The notes under the pieces: generated by a model
What the model saw: the letters and a program-made list of their open reading frames with translations, nothing else
The model's database searches: none
Told to the model about the DNA's origin: nothing
Shown here: positions 26,077-36,536 of the stretch, in pieces
Numbering within the stretch: position 1 is the stretch's first letter
Layout: the number at the start of each line of letters is the position of its first letter
Program-made: the position numbers and the translations under genes
Source of the DNA: CAIXSC01 sp046349915
GTDB lineage: Bacteria; Planctomycetota; Planctomycetia; Pirellulales; Pirellulaceae
DNA length: 64,000 nt
Reading direction: 5' to 3'
Assembly (NCBI GenBank): GCA_046349915.1
Contig: JAXMBL010000007.1
Location: 248,001-312,000, forward strand

Positions 26077-26090
26077 TGTTCTTTGAAAAT
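26077..26090 (+). promoter_or_regulatory. boxA-like antitermination element
   Basis: tgttctttgaaaat closely resembles boxA of rRNA leaders and 16S-23S spacers (tgctctttgaaaa type), which recruits NusB/NusE to prevent premature termination. It lies about 365 bases upstream of the 23S and implies that the leader is transcribed from further upstream. Confidence 0.6.
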
Positions 26091-26423
26091 CTGAGTGTAG
26101 AGGTAAGATGGCATCTTGTGGAGCAAGTTGCCTGTCGAGGAAACTCGACGGTGATTTGCAATCCCAGCTAGCGCCTCAGATGGTTGCCGCGAATTGCGGT
26201 GAAGCGAACGGGTGGCGAAAGCCATGAGTGAGTGGATCTGCGACAAGCAGTGACCCGTCTAGGTAATAGAGATGAATATCGTCGAACTCGTGGAGGTGCT
26301 TTTTCGGAGCACTTCCTCGGATCGGTAGCAACCTTTATTTGGGGTCTTCGGAAGTTTTTGAGTCGAGTGACTGGCTGTGAGGCGAAAGTCGAATGGCTGG
26401 AAATAAGGTTCAGGAGGTTCTTG

Positions 26424-26441
26424 AGAGCTTTGAATATAGGT

Positions 26442-26450
<9 letters not shown>
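26424..26450 (+). other. 5' arm of the pre-23S processing stem
   Basis: This 27-base segment, starting agagctttgaatataggtgg, is complementary to 29333-29359 along its whole length when three G-U pairs are allowed. The two arms bracket the mature 23S and include its terminal helix H1, as expected for an RNase III-type processing stem. Confidence 0.85.
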
Positions 26451-29343
<2,893 letters not shown>

Positions 29344-29360
29344 TTATATTCAAGGCTCTT

Positions 29361-29380
29361 CAGTTCACTTCGGTGAACTG
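29361..29380 (+). ncRNA. UUCG-capped hairpin in the 23S-5S spacer
   Basis: cagttcac-ttcg-gtgaactg forms a perfect 8-bp stem with a UUCG tetraloop directly after the pre-23S processing stem. It lacks a following T-run and is likelier to be a processing or folding element than a terminator. The rest of the spacer (29381-29535) shows nothing recognisable and no tRNA. Confidence 0.7.
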
Positions 29381-29535
29381 GCTGGCTGGGCCACTCAACA
29401 TGATCTGTGCTGTTGCCGATGATAGTCCGGGCGAAAGCCTGACGGTGAACGACAGACGCATGCTCTGAACAAAAAGATTCATCTTGCCTCTACAAACAGA
29501 TTCGACCTGACGCGGTTTCATCGCCGCTCAGGTTG

Positions 29536-29649
29536 CTTCCCGGTGAAGTTATCGGAAAGGCCACACCTGTTCCCATCTCGAACACAGTAGTTAAGCTTTC
29601 CGAGCCGATGATAGTGCTTGAAGGTGCGAAAGTAGGTATCGCCGGGATT
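29536..29649 (+). rRNA. rrf: 5S ribosomal RNA
   Basis: About 112 bases with the 5S pattern: helix I pairs tcccggtg near 29538 with cgccggga ending at 29647; cacacctgttcccatctcga contains the loop B/C region and the conserved cccatctcgaac; gccgatgatagtgc and gtgcgaaagtaggtatcgcc complete helices IV-V and II. It lies about 190 bases after the 23S on the same strand. Confidence 0.92.
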
Positions 29650-29660
29650 TATTTAACGCT

Positions 29661-29694
29661 AAAAGGCCCTTGGGTTCGCCCAAGGGCCTTTTTT
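29661..29694 (+). terminator. Intrinsic terminator of the 23S-5S operon
   Basis: aaaaggcccttggg-ttcg-cccaagggcctttttt: a perfect 14-bp stem with a UUCG loop and a T-run, 12 bases after the 5S. This is the clearest intrinsic terminator in the window. Confidence 0.95.
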
Positions 29695-29899
29695 CGTGCG
29701 CGCATTGAACCACCGGTTAGTTCCCGACTGATTCCCGATGGCTGACCGTTTGCCCGGCCGGATGCTGTCCTGAAAAGCGCCTCGCGGAACTCGCTGCTGT
29801 ACATTCCATGTTACGCGATTTCTGCCTCGCCACGATCGTTCGTCGCCGCTAGACTCCGCGCTTGGTTCAGGTGCTAATCTGGCGGGATGGAAGGGTGAT

Positions 29900-31294
29900 A
29901 TGCAAAAGTGGTCGTTAGATGGGGCTCGCCGAGCCGTGGTGGTCGGCGGTTGCTTGGCGATGGCTTACACCCAGATTACTACCTGTCCATTGTTGGTCGA
30001 ATTTGCTCGGCAACTGGGGGCCACCGGTTTACATATTGGAATTCTTGGCGCCGCGCCGACCGGTTTGTTCTTCATGCAATTTGTCGCGGCGGTCGTGATG
30101 TCTAGAGCTCGGTATCGACGTCGAGTTTGGTTTGTTTCGTCGCTGCTGCACCGAGTTTCCTATCTCCCTCTAGCTGCCGGCCCGTGGTTTTTCCCGGACT
30201 GGTCGGATGAAACATGGGTCTGGCTCTTGGTAGCGGCCACGGTGTTGAATCATGGGCTGCTTCATTTTGGCGCTCCATTGTGGCTGTCTTGGATGGGCGA
30301 TTATCTGCCTCACAAGGGACTGAGTCAGTTTTGGGCGGTGCGACATTTTTGGCAGCAATGGACAGCGGCGGGGAGTTTGGTGATTTGTTCATTAGTTTGC
30401 CATCGGTCGGGGTGGGGGCCCTGGGAATCTTTTGGCGGACTGGTGGGGCTGGCAACACTACTCGGGATTGTCGACATTCTTTTGTTTCTCAAGGTGGAAG
30501 AGCCGCCAGCGACTCGATCTAAATTGCAGGACTGGCGTCTGTCTCTTTTGGCGCCTTTCCGTGACCGGCGATTTCGTTCGTTCATTGAATACGCATCGTT
30601 TTGGCATTTCGCGGCGATGGTGGGGTCCCCGTTCATCGGGATGTACTTGCTGCAAGAGATCGGGATGCCTCTGGACCGAGTTTTATTGGTGTGGGCGATT
30701 TCCTGGATTGGCGGCGCCGTTTTGTCTAAGCGGTTTGGCGCCATTGCGGAAGGTTGTGGGCATCGTCCGTTGCTGGTGCTTTGCACGATGCTGAAAGCGG
30801 TGAATATGGGGGCATTGCTGCTGATCCCGCGTGATCCGACGATTGCGTTTTGGATTATGGTCCCGGTATTGATGATGGATGCACAGCTCAACGCCGGAAT
30901 CAACATTGCGAACCAAGGTTATCTGCTGAAATACTCGCCTACCGAGAATCGCACAATGTTCTTGGCCGCGGGCAATGCCGTGGCAGGCTTGATTGGTGGT
31001 CTGACGGCGATTGTCACGGGGTGGGGGCTGAGTAGTTTTCGGGAGTGGGAGACGGAGTTGTTCGGCAAGGAAATCGGACCTTTTCACATCGTTTTTATTC
31101 TCAGTTTGACGCTTCGATTGTTTGCCGTGGTTATGGCTCGTCGAGTGAATGAGCCGGAAGCGAAGCGAACGTCGGTCGCCGTGCGAGTCCTTTGGGAATC
31201 GTTTGCGATTCGCGCACCGGCCGGGAGCGGTCCCGCGACGACGAAAGTCGGAGAAGTCGCGGAATCTCCCGTTGTCTCGCGGCGAGCGGCGTAG
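29900..31294 (+). CDS. MFS transporter
   Basis: A 464-residue membrane protein with about twelve hydrophobic segments, for example VVVGGCLAMAYTQITTCPLL, FFMQFVAAVVMS, WLLVAATVLNHGLLHFGAPL, AGSLVICSLVC, LVWAISWIGGAVL, and AAGNAVAGLIGGLTAIVTGW. A basic loop-2/3-like motif (SRARYRRRVWF) follows the second helix. It resembles the MFS group seen in planctomycetes and Verrucomicrobia with unknown substrate. GGAAGG lies 6 bases upstream of ATG 29900. The 250 bases between the rRNA terminator and this gene hold no other feature that I recognise. Confidence 0.82.
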   Translation: MQKWSLDGARRAVVVGGCLAMAYTQITTCPLLVEFARQLGATGLHIGILGAAPTGLFFMQFVAAVVMSRARYRRRVWFVSSLLHRVSYLPLAAGPWFFPDWSDETWVWLLVAATVLNHGLLHFGAPLWLSWMGDYLPHKGLSQFWAVRHFWQQWTAAGSLVICSLVCHRSGWGPWESFGGLVGLATLLGIVDILLFLKVEEPPATRSKLQDWRLSLLAPFRDRRFRSFIEYASFWHFAAMVGSPFIGMYLLQEIGMPLDRVLLVWAISWIGGAVLSKRFGAIAEGCGHRPLLVLCTMLKAVNMGALLLIPRDPTIAFWIMVPVLMMDAQLNAGINIANQGYLLKYSPTENRTMFLAAGNAVAGLIGGLTAIVTGWGLSSFREWETELFGKEIGPFHIVFILSLTLRLFAVVMARRVNEPEAKRTSVAVRVLWESFAIRAPAGSGPATTKVGEVAESPVVSRRAA

Positions 31295-31423
31295 AGCTTG
31301 GGGCCAGCAAGATCTCTCGCTACGTGGATAGTTTCGTGCGCGTGATCGGGATATAACGACAATTACTTGGTTCGTGGTCTGAAGTGGGCTAATCGAACGT
31401 GATTTGTGGGAAGCGAGGGGCAG

Positions 31424-33145
31424 ATGTCGGAAGAACGCAAGGTCAGTCCGGTTGAGGTGGTGAAGGAAAACAGTGCGTTCCTGCGCGGGCCGATTGGCGT
31501 CGAACTGACGGACGGCAACGCTTGCTTCGGCAAGGACAGCGAGGTGTTGCTGAAGTTTCACGGCACCTATCAGCAAGACGACCGTGATGCTCGACTTGCC
31601 CCCAAGACCGACTCGGGCGGCGGCAAAGCGTACATCTTCATGGTTCGTACCAAGATTCCGGGCGGCAAACTGACGAGCGAACAGTTGCTTGCCGAGTTGG
31701 ATTTGGCGGACGAGTTGGGTAACACGACGCTCCGCTGCACCACTCGGCAAGGTCTGCAATTGCACGGCGTGACCAAGGGAAATCTCAAAGAGGTGATTCG
31801 CCGCATTAACGAAATTCAATTGTCGACGCTGGGCGCTTGCGGCGACGTCAATCGCAACGTGATGTGCTGCCCCGCGCCTTACGTGCGTCCCTGCTACGCG
31901 GAAACTCAACAGTTGGCGGACCAAATTGCCGAGCATTTGGCGCCTCGTTCCACGAGTTACCACGACCTGTGGTTAACCGACATTGCGACGGGTGAAAAGC
32001 AGTTAGTCGGGGGCGGCGAGGGAGACGGCTTTGACGTCGAGCCGATTTACGGCAAGCACTACATGCCGCGGAAGTTCAAGATCGCGATTGGTTTTCCGTT
32101 TGATAATTGCGTCGATGTCTACACGAATGATCTGGGGTTGATCGCGATTGTCAAGGACGATCACGTCGTTGGGTACAACGTCGTGGTGGGCGGAGGACTT
32201 GGCGTGACCCCTTCCGCGAAAAAAACATTTCCCGCTCTCGCGAAGAAGCTCTGCTATTGCACGCCAGAGCAAGCTCTGGATGTCGTGACGGCGGTAGTCA
32301 AGGTGCAGCGTGACTTCGGCAACCGTGAAGACCGCAAGATCGCGCGGCTCAAGTACGTCATTGCCAACTGGGGAATCGAGAAATTCAGGGCCAAGGTGGA
32401 GGAATACTTTGGTGCACCGCTGCCGCCGTGCACCGAGGACGATGTCCACGACTTTAACGACCACATGGGCTGGGACGAGCAAGGCGACGGTCGTTGGTTC
32501 TATGGTTTGAACATCGAGAATGGCCGGATCAAGGACGACGACCGCATGTCGTTGAAGACGGCCATTCGTGAGATTTGCACACGATTCAAGCCGGGAATTC
32601 GCCTGACGGCTCATCAGAGCATTCTCTTCTGCGATCTCCGAGCCGAGGATCGCGCCGAATTTACGGCGATACTGCAAAAACACCGAGTGCCTTTGACGGA
32701 AGATGTTTCGGAAGTACGTCGTTGGTCGATGGCCTGCGTGGCGTGGCCAACGTGCGGTTTGTCGATTACCGAAGCCGAGCGAGCCTTGCCCGGTCTCATT
32801 GACCAACTCGAAGTCGAACTCGCGCGATTAGGGCTGTCGAAAGAGCGGTTTACGGTGCGAATGACAGGTTGCCCCAATGGCTGCGCTCGACCCTACAACT
32901 CGGACATCGGCCTAGTGGGGCGAGCCAAGGGGAAATACACGATTTTTCTTGGTGGCCGTTTGCTGGGGGATCGCCTCAATTTTCAGTATCAAGACATGGT
33001 GCTGGAGGAGGATGTGGTCGCCACCTTGCGCCCCGTGCTGACTTATTACAAGCAGGAACGCTGGGAAAACGAGACCTTAGGGGATTTTTGTCACCGCAAG
33101 GGCCAGGCCGATCTTGCCGCCTGGGCTGCCAAGCTCCAAGCGTAG
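31424..33145 (+). CDS. Ferredoxin-type sulfite (or nitrite) reductase hemoprotein
   Basis: A 573-residue siroheme/[4Fe-4S] reductase. The two halves of the duplicated fold are visible: TTRQGLQLHGVTKGN and TLGACGDVNRNVMC in the first, and LTAHQSILFCDLRAED in the second. Cluster ligands are CVAWPTC near residues 437-443 and GCPNGC near 482-487. The segment ACGDVNRNVM is typical of assimilatory sulfite reductases, so sulfite reduction is favoured over nitrite, but the families are close. No reductase flavoprotein partner is adjacent, which suits the ferredoxin-dependent type. ATG 31424 is chosen after gcgaggggc; an upstream GTG at 31406 adds six residues. Confidence 0.88.
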   Translation: MSEERKVSPVEVVKENSAFLRGPIGVELTDGNACFGKDSEVLLKFHGTYQQDDRDARLAPKTDSGGGKAYIFMVRTKIPGGKLTSEQLLAELDLADELGNTTLRCTTRQGLQLHGVTKGNLKEVIRRINEIQLSTLGACGDVNRNVMCCPAPYVRPCYAETQQLADQIAEHLAPRSTSYHDLWLTDIATGEKQLVGGGEGDGFDVEPIYGKHYMPRKFKIAIGFPFDNCVDVYTNDLGLIAIVKDDHVVGYNVVVGGGLGVTPSAKKTFPALAKKLCYCTPEQALDVVTAVVKVQRDFGNREDRKIARLKYVIANWGIEKFRAKVEEYFGAPLPPCTEDDVHDFNDHMGWDEQGDGRWFYGLNIENGRIKDDDRMSLKTAIREICTRFKPGIRLTAHQSILFCDLRAEDRAEFTAILQKHRVPLTEDVSEVRRWSMACVAWPTCGLSITEAERALPGLIDQLEVELARLGLSKERFTVRMTGCPNGCARPYNSDIGLVGRAKGKYTIFLGGRLLGDRLNFQYQDMVLEEDVVATLRPVLTYYKQERWENETLGDFCHRKGQADLAAWAAKLQA

Positions 33146-33692
33146 GGAATGGCGAACATCGACTCGGCGCGCCGCGGACTCGCCACCTCAGGCACCTCCT
33201 TGTCGAGGAGCTATCTGGGGCGTTCGCCATGCCTTGGCCAAAGTCGATTCTAGAACCAAGTCTGGCAGTTTGCAGAGGCCTCGAGTAGGGCCTTCATGTG
33301 GGTCTGCTGGTAGTTTTTCGTCCGGCTGCCTAGGTGCAATCACTTGGGAATACTTGTCATCGCGGAGCGATGCTAAGTATTCGCTCTGTCACTGTTTCGT
33401 GTTGCCTCAAGTGGTTAAACCGGGCGCTGTCCAACTAAGGATGAAGAGACCGTGAATAATTAGATTGAAATTCCTCGACCACTACGGTAATTTCATGATT
33501 CACCGAGCCTTCCTGGGATCTTAACCGGTCAAGTTGTCGGCATTCCAGAGAAGGCTTCTTGTCTTATTGTTCAGTAATTCTCGGTTACTTCTGGGCTTTG
33601 ATCGCCCAGCCATTCTGTATTCACAAAGGCTGGGTGTGAACCGTTTTTTCTTTTCCCACTTCTTTTTCTTTTTTCGACGAAGCGAGGCATTT
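33146..33692. other. Long intergenic region upstream of the DUF1559 gene
   Basis: No gene is supported in 547 bases. A weak promoter-like pair is TTGAAA at 33465-33470 and TAATTT at 33488-33493 with a 17-base spacer and an AT-rich upstream segment. T-rich tracts (ttttttcttttcccacttct, near 33645) precede the next start. The inverted motif agagcgaat/attcgctct near 33367-33392 is short. A long untranslated leader for the DUF1559 gene is possible. Confidence 0.4.
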
Positions 33693-34652
33693 ATGGGCAG
33701 TCAAGCACTGCGGGGCTCACGCGGGGCTCGAGGGTTTACGTTGGTTGAGTTGCTGGTGGTGATCGCCATTATTGGCGTGTTGGTGGCACTCCTGTTGCCA
33801 GCTGTCCAAGCGGCTCGCGAAGCGGCTCGACGATCGAGTTGCAGCAACAATCTGAAGCAACTCGGATTGGCTCTGCATAATTTCCACGACATCCAAGGGT
33901 CGTTCCCGAAGCATGCTTCACCGGGCGGCGCGACTGGGGTGAGTTGGATTGCGTTGATTCTGCCTCAGATTGAGCAGACGGCGATGGGGGATCAGGTGCT
34001 GCCGAATGCTGCTTCCTATGCGGCGGGGCAGAATGCGAACCGAGTGCTGGGACGTTATCGCGTGCCGACCATCATGTGCCCGAGCGCGATTTTCCAGACC
34101 TCGGGCAGCACGATCGACGACGTCACTGGTTTTGGCAATGCCTTTACGACTCACTACGTGGGAAACATGGGCCCCGTGGGGACGAATCCCTCGTCGGGCG
34201 CCGCTTATCAGGTCAACCCGTCAACCCAAGGAGCGAACGCGGTTCAAGGAGTCCTACCCCTGCATCCGTTCGTGGTGACCAGCAATCCCACGGCGCCCAC
34301 GGGTGTAACGTTTGCCGACATCACGGACGGCACTTCGAATACCCTGGCGGTGATTGAGATGTCATGGAAAGGCTTGGAATTGAGCCCGAATTCGTATCGC
34401 TCGTGGGTGCGAGGCGTTGGCTGGAACAATGATGCGACCGCGGCCAAGAACGTGCAAAACGCTATGAACGTCGTGCGGTACAACGGCGGTGGAAACTTCA
34501 ACAGCATCAGTATGGGCAGCAACCATCCAGGCGGCTGCATGGTGACGCTGGCGGATGCCAGCGTGCGTTTCATCTCGAAGACGGTCGATCTCAATCGAGT
34601 GTTGTTGCCGCTTGCCAGCCGGAATGGAACCGAGGTTATTCCGAACTACTAA
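33693..34652 (+). CDS. DUF1559 pilin-like prepilin protein
   Basis: A 319-residue protein of the large planctomycete DUF1559 family. It starts with a type IV prepilin signal: basic residues then G/F at the cleavage site in GARGFTLVELLVVIAIIGVL, followed by AVQAAREAARRSSCSNNLKQ and LGLALHNFHD. The C-terminus has the DUF1559 ending FADITDGTSNTLAVIEM and SNHPGGCMVTLADASVRFI. Such proteins are thought to assemble in the periplasm via a pilin/pseudopilin machinery, but their function is unknown. ATG 33693 follows gcgagg; the open frame upstream from 33534 is spacer translation. It is followed by a small lipoprotein gene, a common pairing in this phylum. Confidence 0.95.
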   Translation: MGSQALRGSRGARGFTLVELLVVIAIIGVLVALLLPAVQAAREAARRSSCSNNLKQLGLALHNFHDIQGSFPKHASPGGATGVSWIALILPQIEQTAMGDQVLPNAASYAAGQNANRVLGRYRVPTIMCPSAIFQTSGSTIDDVTGFGNAFTTHYVGNMGPVGTNPSSGAAYQVNPSTQGANAVQGVLPLHPFVVTSNPTAPTGVTFADITDGTSNTLAVIEMSWKGLELSPNSYRSWVRGVGWNNDATAAKNVQNAMNVVRYNGGGNFNSISMGSNHPGGCMVTLADASVRFISKTVDLNRVLLPLASRNGTEVIPNY

Positions 34653-34807
34653 CGGACGAACGTCAATCCAGCATCGTTCGACCTGATCCTGAAATCGACG
34701 AGCGCCTCTGCGCCGTCGATGGGGAATCTATGCGCGAGGCCGGTTGTCACGACAGTCCTCGCGACACGTCTTTGCTCGTTTTGCCACCTCCTAGAAAGGT
34801 CCATCTC

Positions 34808-35209
34808 ATGATGAGATATGCGTACTATTGCGGTATTCTAGCGTTGCTGTTGATCGGCTGTGCGGAGAAAGACACTCAAGAACGTTTCCGTGTGAGCGGC
34901 AAGGTGACTTACGATAACCAGCCTGTGAATTTTGGCGAAGTGTTGTTCACGCCCGACGCGACTCAAGGGAACTCAGGCGCTCAGGGGATTGCCACGATTA
35001 CCAATGGGCGGTACGACACGGCCGGTTCGCGAGCGCCTGGAGTTGCCGCCGGGCCGGTCGTGGTGCGAGTCACTGCGCTGTCGGATGCGAATGGTAAGCT
35101 GCTGACAGAATACGAATTCAAAATGGACATCCAGAAGACGGACAATACGAAGGACATCGAGATCCCGTCGAAAGACGCCGCGCAAGCCACGGCTACGCCG
35201 GAAATCTAG
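34808..35209 (+). CDS. Small lipoprotein, carboxypeptidase-regulatory-like fold
   Basis: A 133-residue protein with a lipoprotein signal MMRYAYYCGILALLLIGCAE (lipobox LIGC, cysteine near residue 18). The mature part reads VSGKVTYDNQPVNFGEVLFT, typical of a small transthyretin/Ig-like domain found in planctomycete lipoproteins that follow DUF1559 genes. GAAAGG lies upstream of ATG 34808. It ends 36 bases before the sialidase-like gene, so DUF1559, this gene and the sialidase-like gene may be one transcript. Confidence 0.85.
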   Translation: MMRYAYYCGILALLLIGCAEKDTQERFRVSGKVTYDNQPVNFGEVLFTPDATQGNSGAQGIATITNGRYDTAGSRAPGVAAGPVVVRVTALSDANGKLLTEYEFKMDIQKTDNTKDIEIPSKDAAQATATPEI

Positions 35210-35245
35210 CTTCGGTTGAGTGGCATCGTTGAGGGAGACTTCGGC

Positions 35246-36262
35246 ATGAACCAGGGCATCCTCACTTTATGGGCCATGGGGTGCGTGTGGCTGGGGCTCT
35301 GCCTACACTCGCCGCTTAGGGCGGTTGAACGCGAAACGCCGCATCTCGTGCGTATCGGCGATCCAGTGGGAGGGCATATTCATCCCTCCTTCTGTCGTGG
35401 AAAGAATGGGACTTTGGTCGTCTCGTTTGGGCGAGTGAATCACCGGGATTTGCGTGTGGTGCGCTCGACGGATGGAGGAAAGACTTGGAGTGTGCCCGAG
35501 CCATTTCCTCATACGGTGGGCAGAACTTATTATCCAGGTTCGCTCACCACGTTGGCCGATGGCTCCATCGTGCATTGTTGGAATCGCTGGAGCGGCGATA
35601 CGGTAGAAAACGAGCCGCGCTCGGTGCTTTACTCAATCTCGCGGGATGAAGGGATGTCCTGGTCGGCGCCTCAGCCTTTTCCCAGAAATGCGGAGAAGAT
35701 GAGCGTCATTCGTCACCCTGTGGTGGAGTGGCCGGGAAAAGGCTGGTTGGTTTCGCTGAGTGACCAAACGCTGATCTTCGATCCGATTCGAGGAGTCGGC
35801 GAGCCCTTTGGCGATAAACGGAACCACGGCTTGACTCCCCTTGTGCGCACGTCGAAGGGGACGTGGGTCAGCGGGGCGGGATTCCGTTCGACCGACGATG
35901 GCGCTACTTGGCAAACCATCGCCAACTGCCCCGATCTGAAAACGCAAGGTTGGCGTCACGAGTTGATCGCATTAAGCAACGGTTGGCTGATGGCGTCGGA
36001 GATACTTGGGCCTGGAGTGGGAGGCGAGAAGATCCGTTATGTCGTTTCCCAGGATGACGGTGTGACCTGGAATCAAGCGTACGAGTACTACAATCCGGGC
36101 CGCGCCATTGGCGGTCGCGCATGCCCCCGCACGGTCGAACTCGACAAGGATTCGGTAGGCGTGGTGTTTTATGATGTCGAGCCCAGCCAACCCGGCGGGC
36201 CTGCACTCTGGTTTTTGCAAATCCCGCTCGGCCAAATCGCCGCCGGTCTCAAGCCGCGTTAG
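35246..36262 (+). CDS. Secreted sialidase-like (BNR/Asp-box) protein
   Basis: A 338-residue protein with a signal peptide (ILTLWAMGCVWLGLCLHSPL). Four Asp boxes are visible: RSTDGGKTWSVPEP, SRDEGMSWSAPQP, RSTDDGATWQTIA and SQDDGVTWNQAY, indicating a six-bladed sialidase-type beta-propeller. Catalytic residues cannot be confirmed; many planctomycete members are of unknown glycosidase activity. ATG 35246 has GAGGGAG 8 bases upstream, so it is chosen over the in-frame start at 35216. Confidence 0.85.
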   Translation: MNQGILTLWAMGCVWLGLCLHSPLRAVERETPHLVRIGDPVGGHIHPSFCRGKNGTLVVSFGRVNHRDLRVVRSTDGGKTWSVPEPFPHTVGRTYYPGSLTTLADGSIVHCWNRWSGDTVENEPRSVLYSISRDEGMSWSAPQPFPRNAEKMSVIRHPVVEWPGKGWLVSLSDQTLIFDPIRGVGEPFGDKRNHGLTPLVRTSKGTWVSGAGFRSTDDGATWQTIANCPDLKTQGWRHELIALSNGWLMASEILGPGVGGEKIRYVVSQDDGVTWNQAYEYYNPGRAIGGRACPRTVELDKDSVGVVFYDVEPSQPGGPALWFLQIPLGQIAAGLKPR

Positions 36263-36273
36263 TGGGACGTATC

Positions 36274-36340
36274 GTCGTGGATCGCTCCGCGATCCAACGC
36301 TCCGACCGAAGAGGCATTGGATCGCGGAGCGATCCACGAC
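36274..36340. repeat. Perfect 24-bp inverted repeat with 19-base loop
   Basis: The arms gtcgtggatcgctccgcgat+ccaa and ttgg+atcgcggagcgatccacgac pair without mismatch and enclose cgctccgaccgaagaggca. Each arm is itself partly palindromic (gatcgctccgcgatc). No T-run follows, so it is more like a REP/BIME-type element than a terminator. A second small hairpin, gacggc-ctt-gccgtc at 36369-36383, follows. Nothing else is seen up to the next gene at 36537. Confidence 0.9.
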
Positions 36341-36536
36341 TATGGTCCGCATTGCTTTTCGTCATCAAGACGGCCTTGCCGTCCGGAACGGACGTCTGTG
36401 TAAGACTCGCCGGGAACCCATTGGGCAAGATTGATCCCACCGTCGCGGGATGATACCCTGCAAGGCTGATCCAGCCTGCCGAACGCCGAGTACCTGATCG
36501 CCGATTTCACCCGCCAACACATCTCCGCGAGTCACC

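Noticed and set aside
25305..26441. A 16S rRNA gene or tRNA upstream of 23S
   Set aside because: None of the conserved 16S landmarks or a tRNA cloverleaf with TTCGA arm is present.
36274..36340. Intrinsic terminator for the sialidase-like gene
   Set aside because: The stem is strong but the loop is long and no T-run follows.
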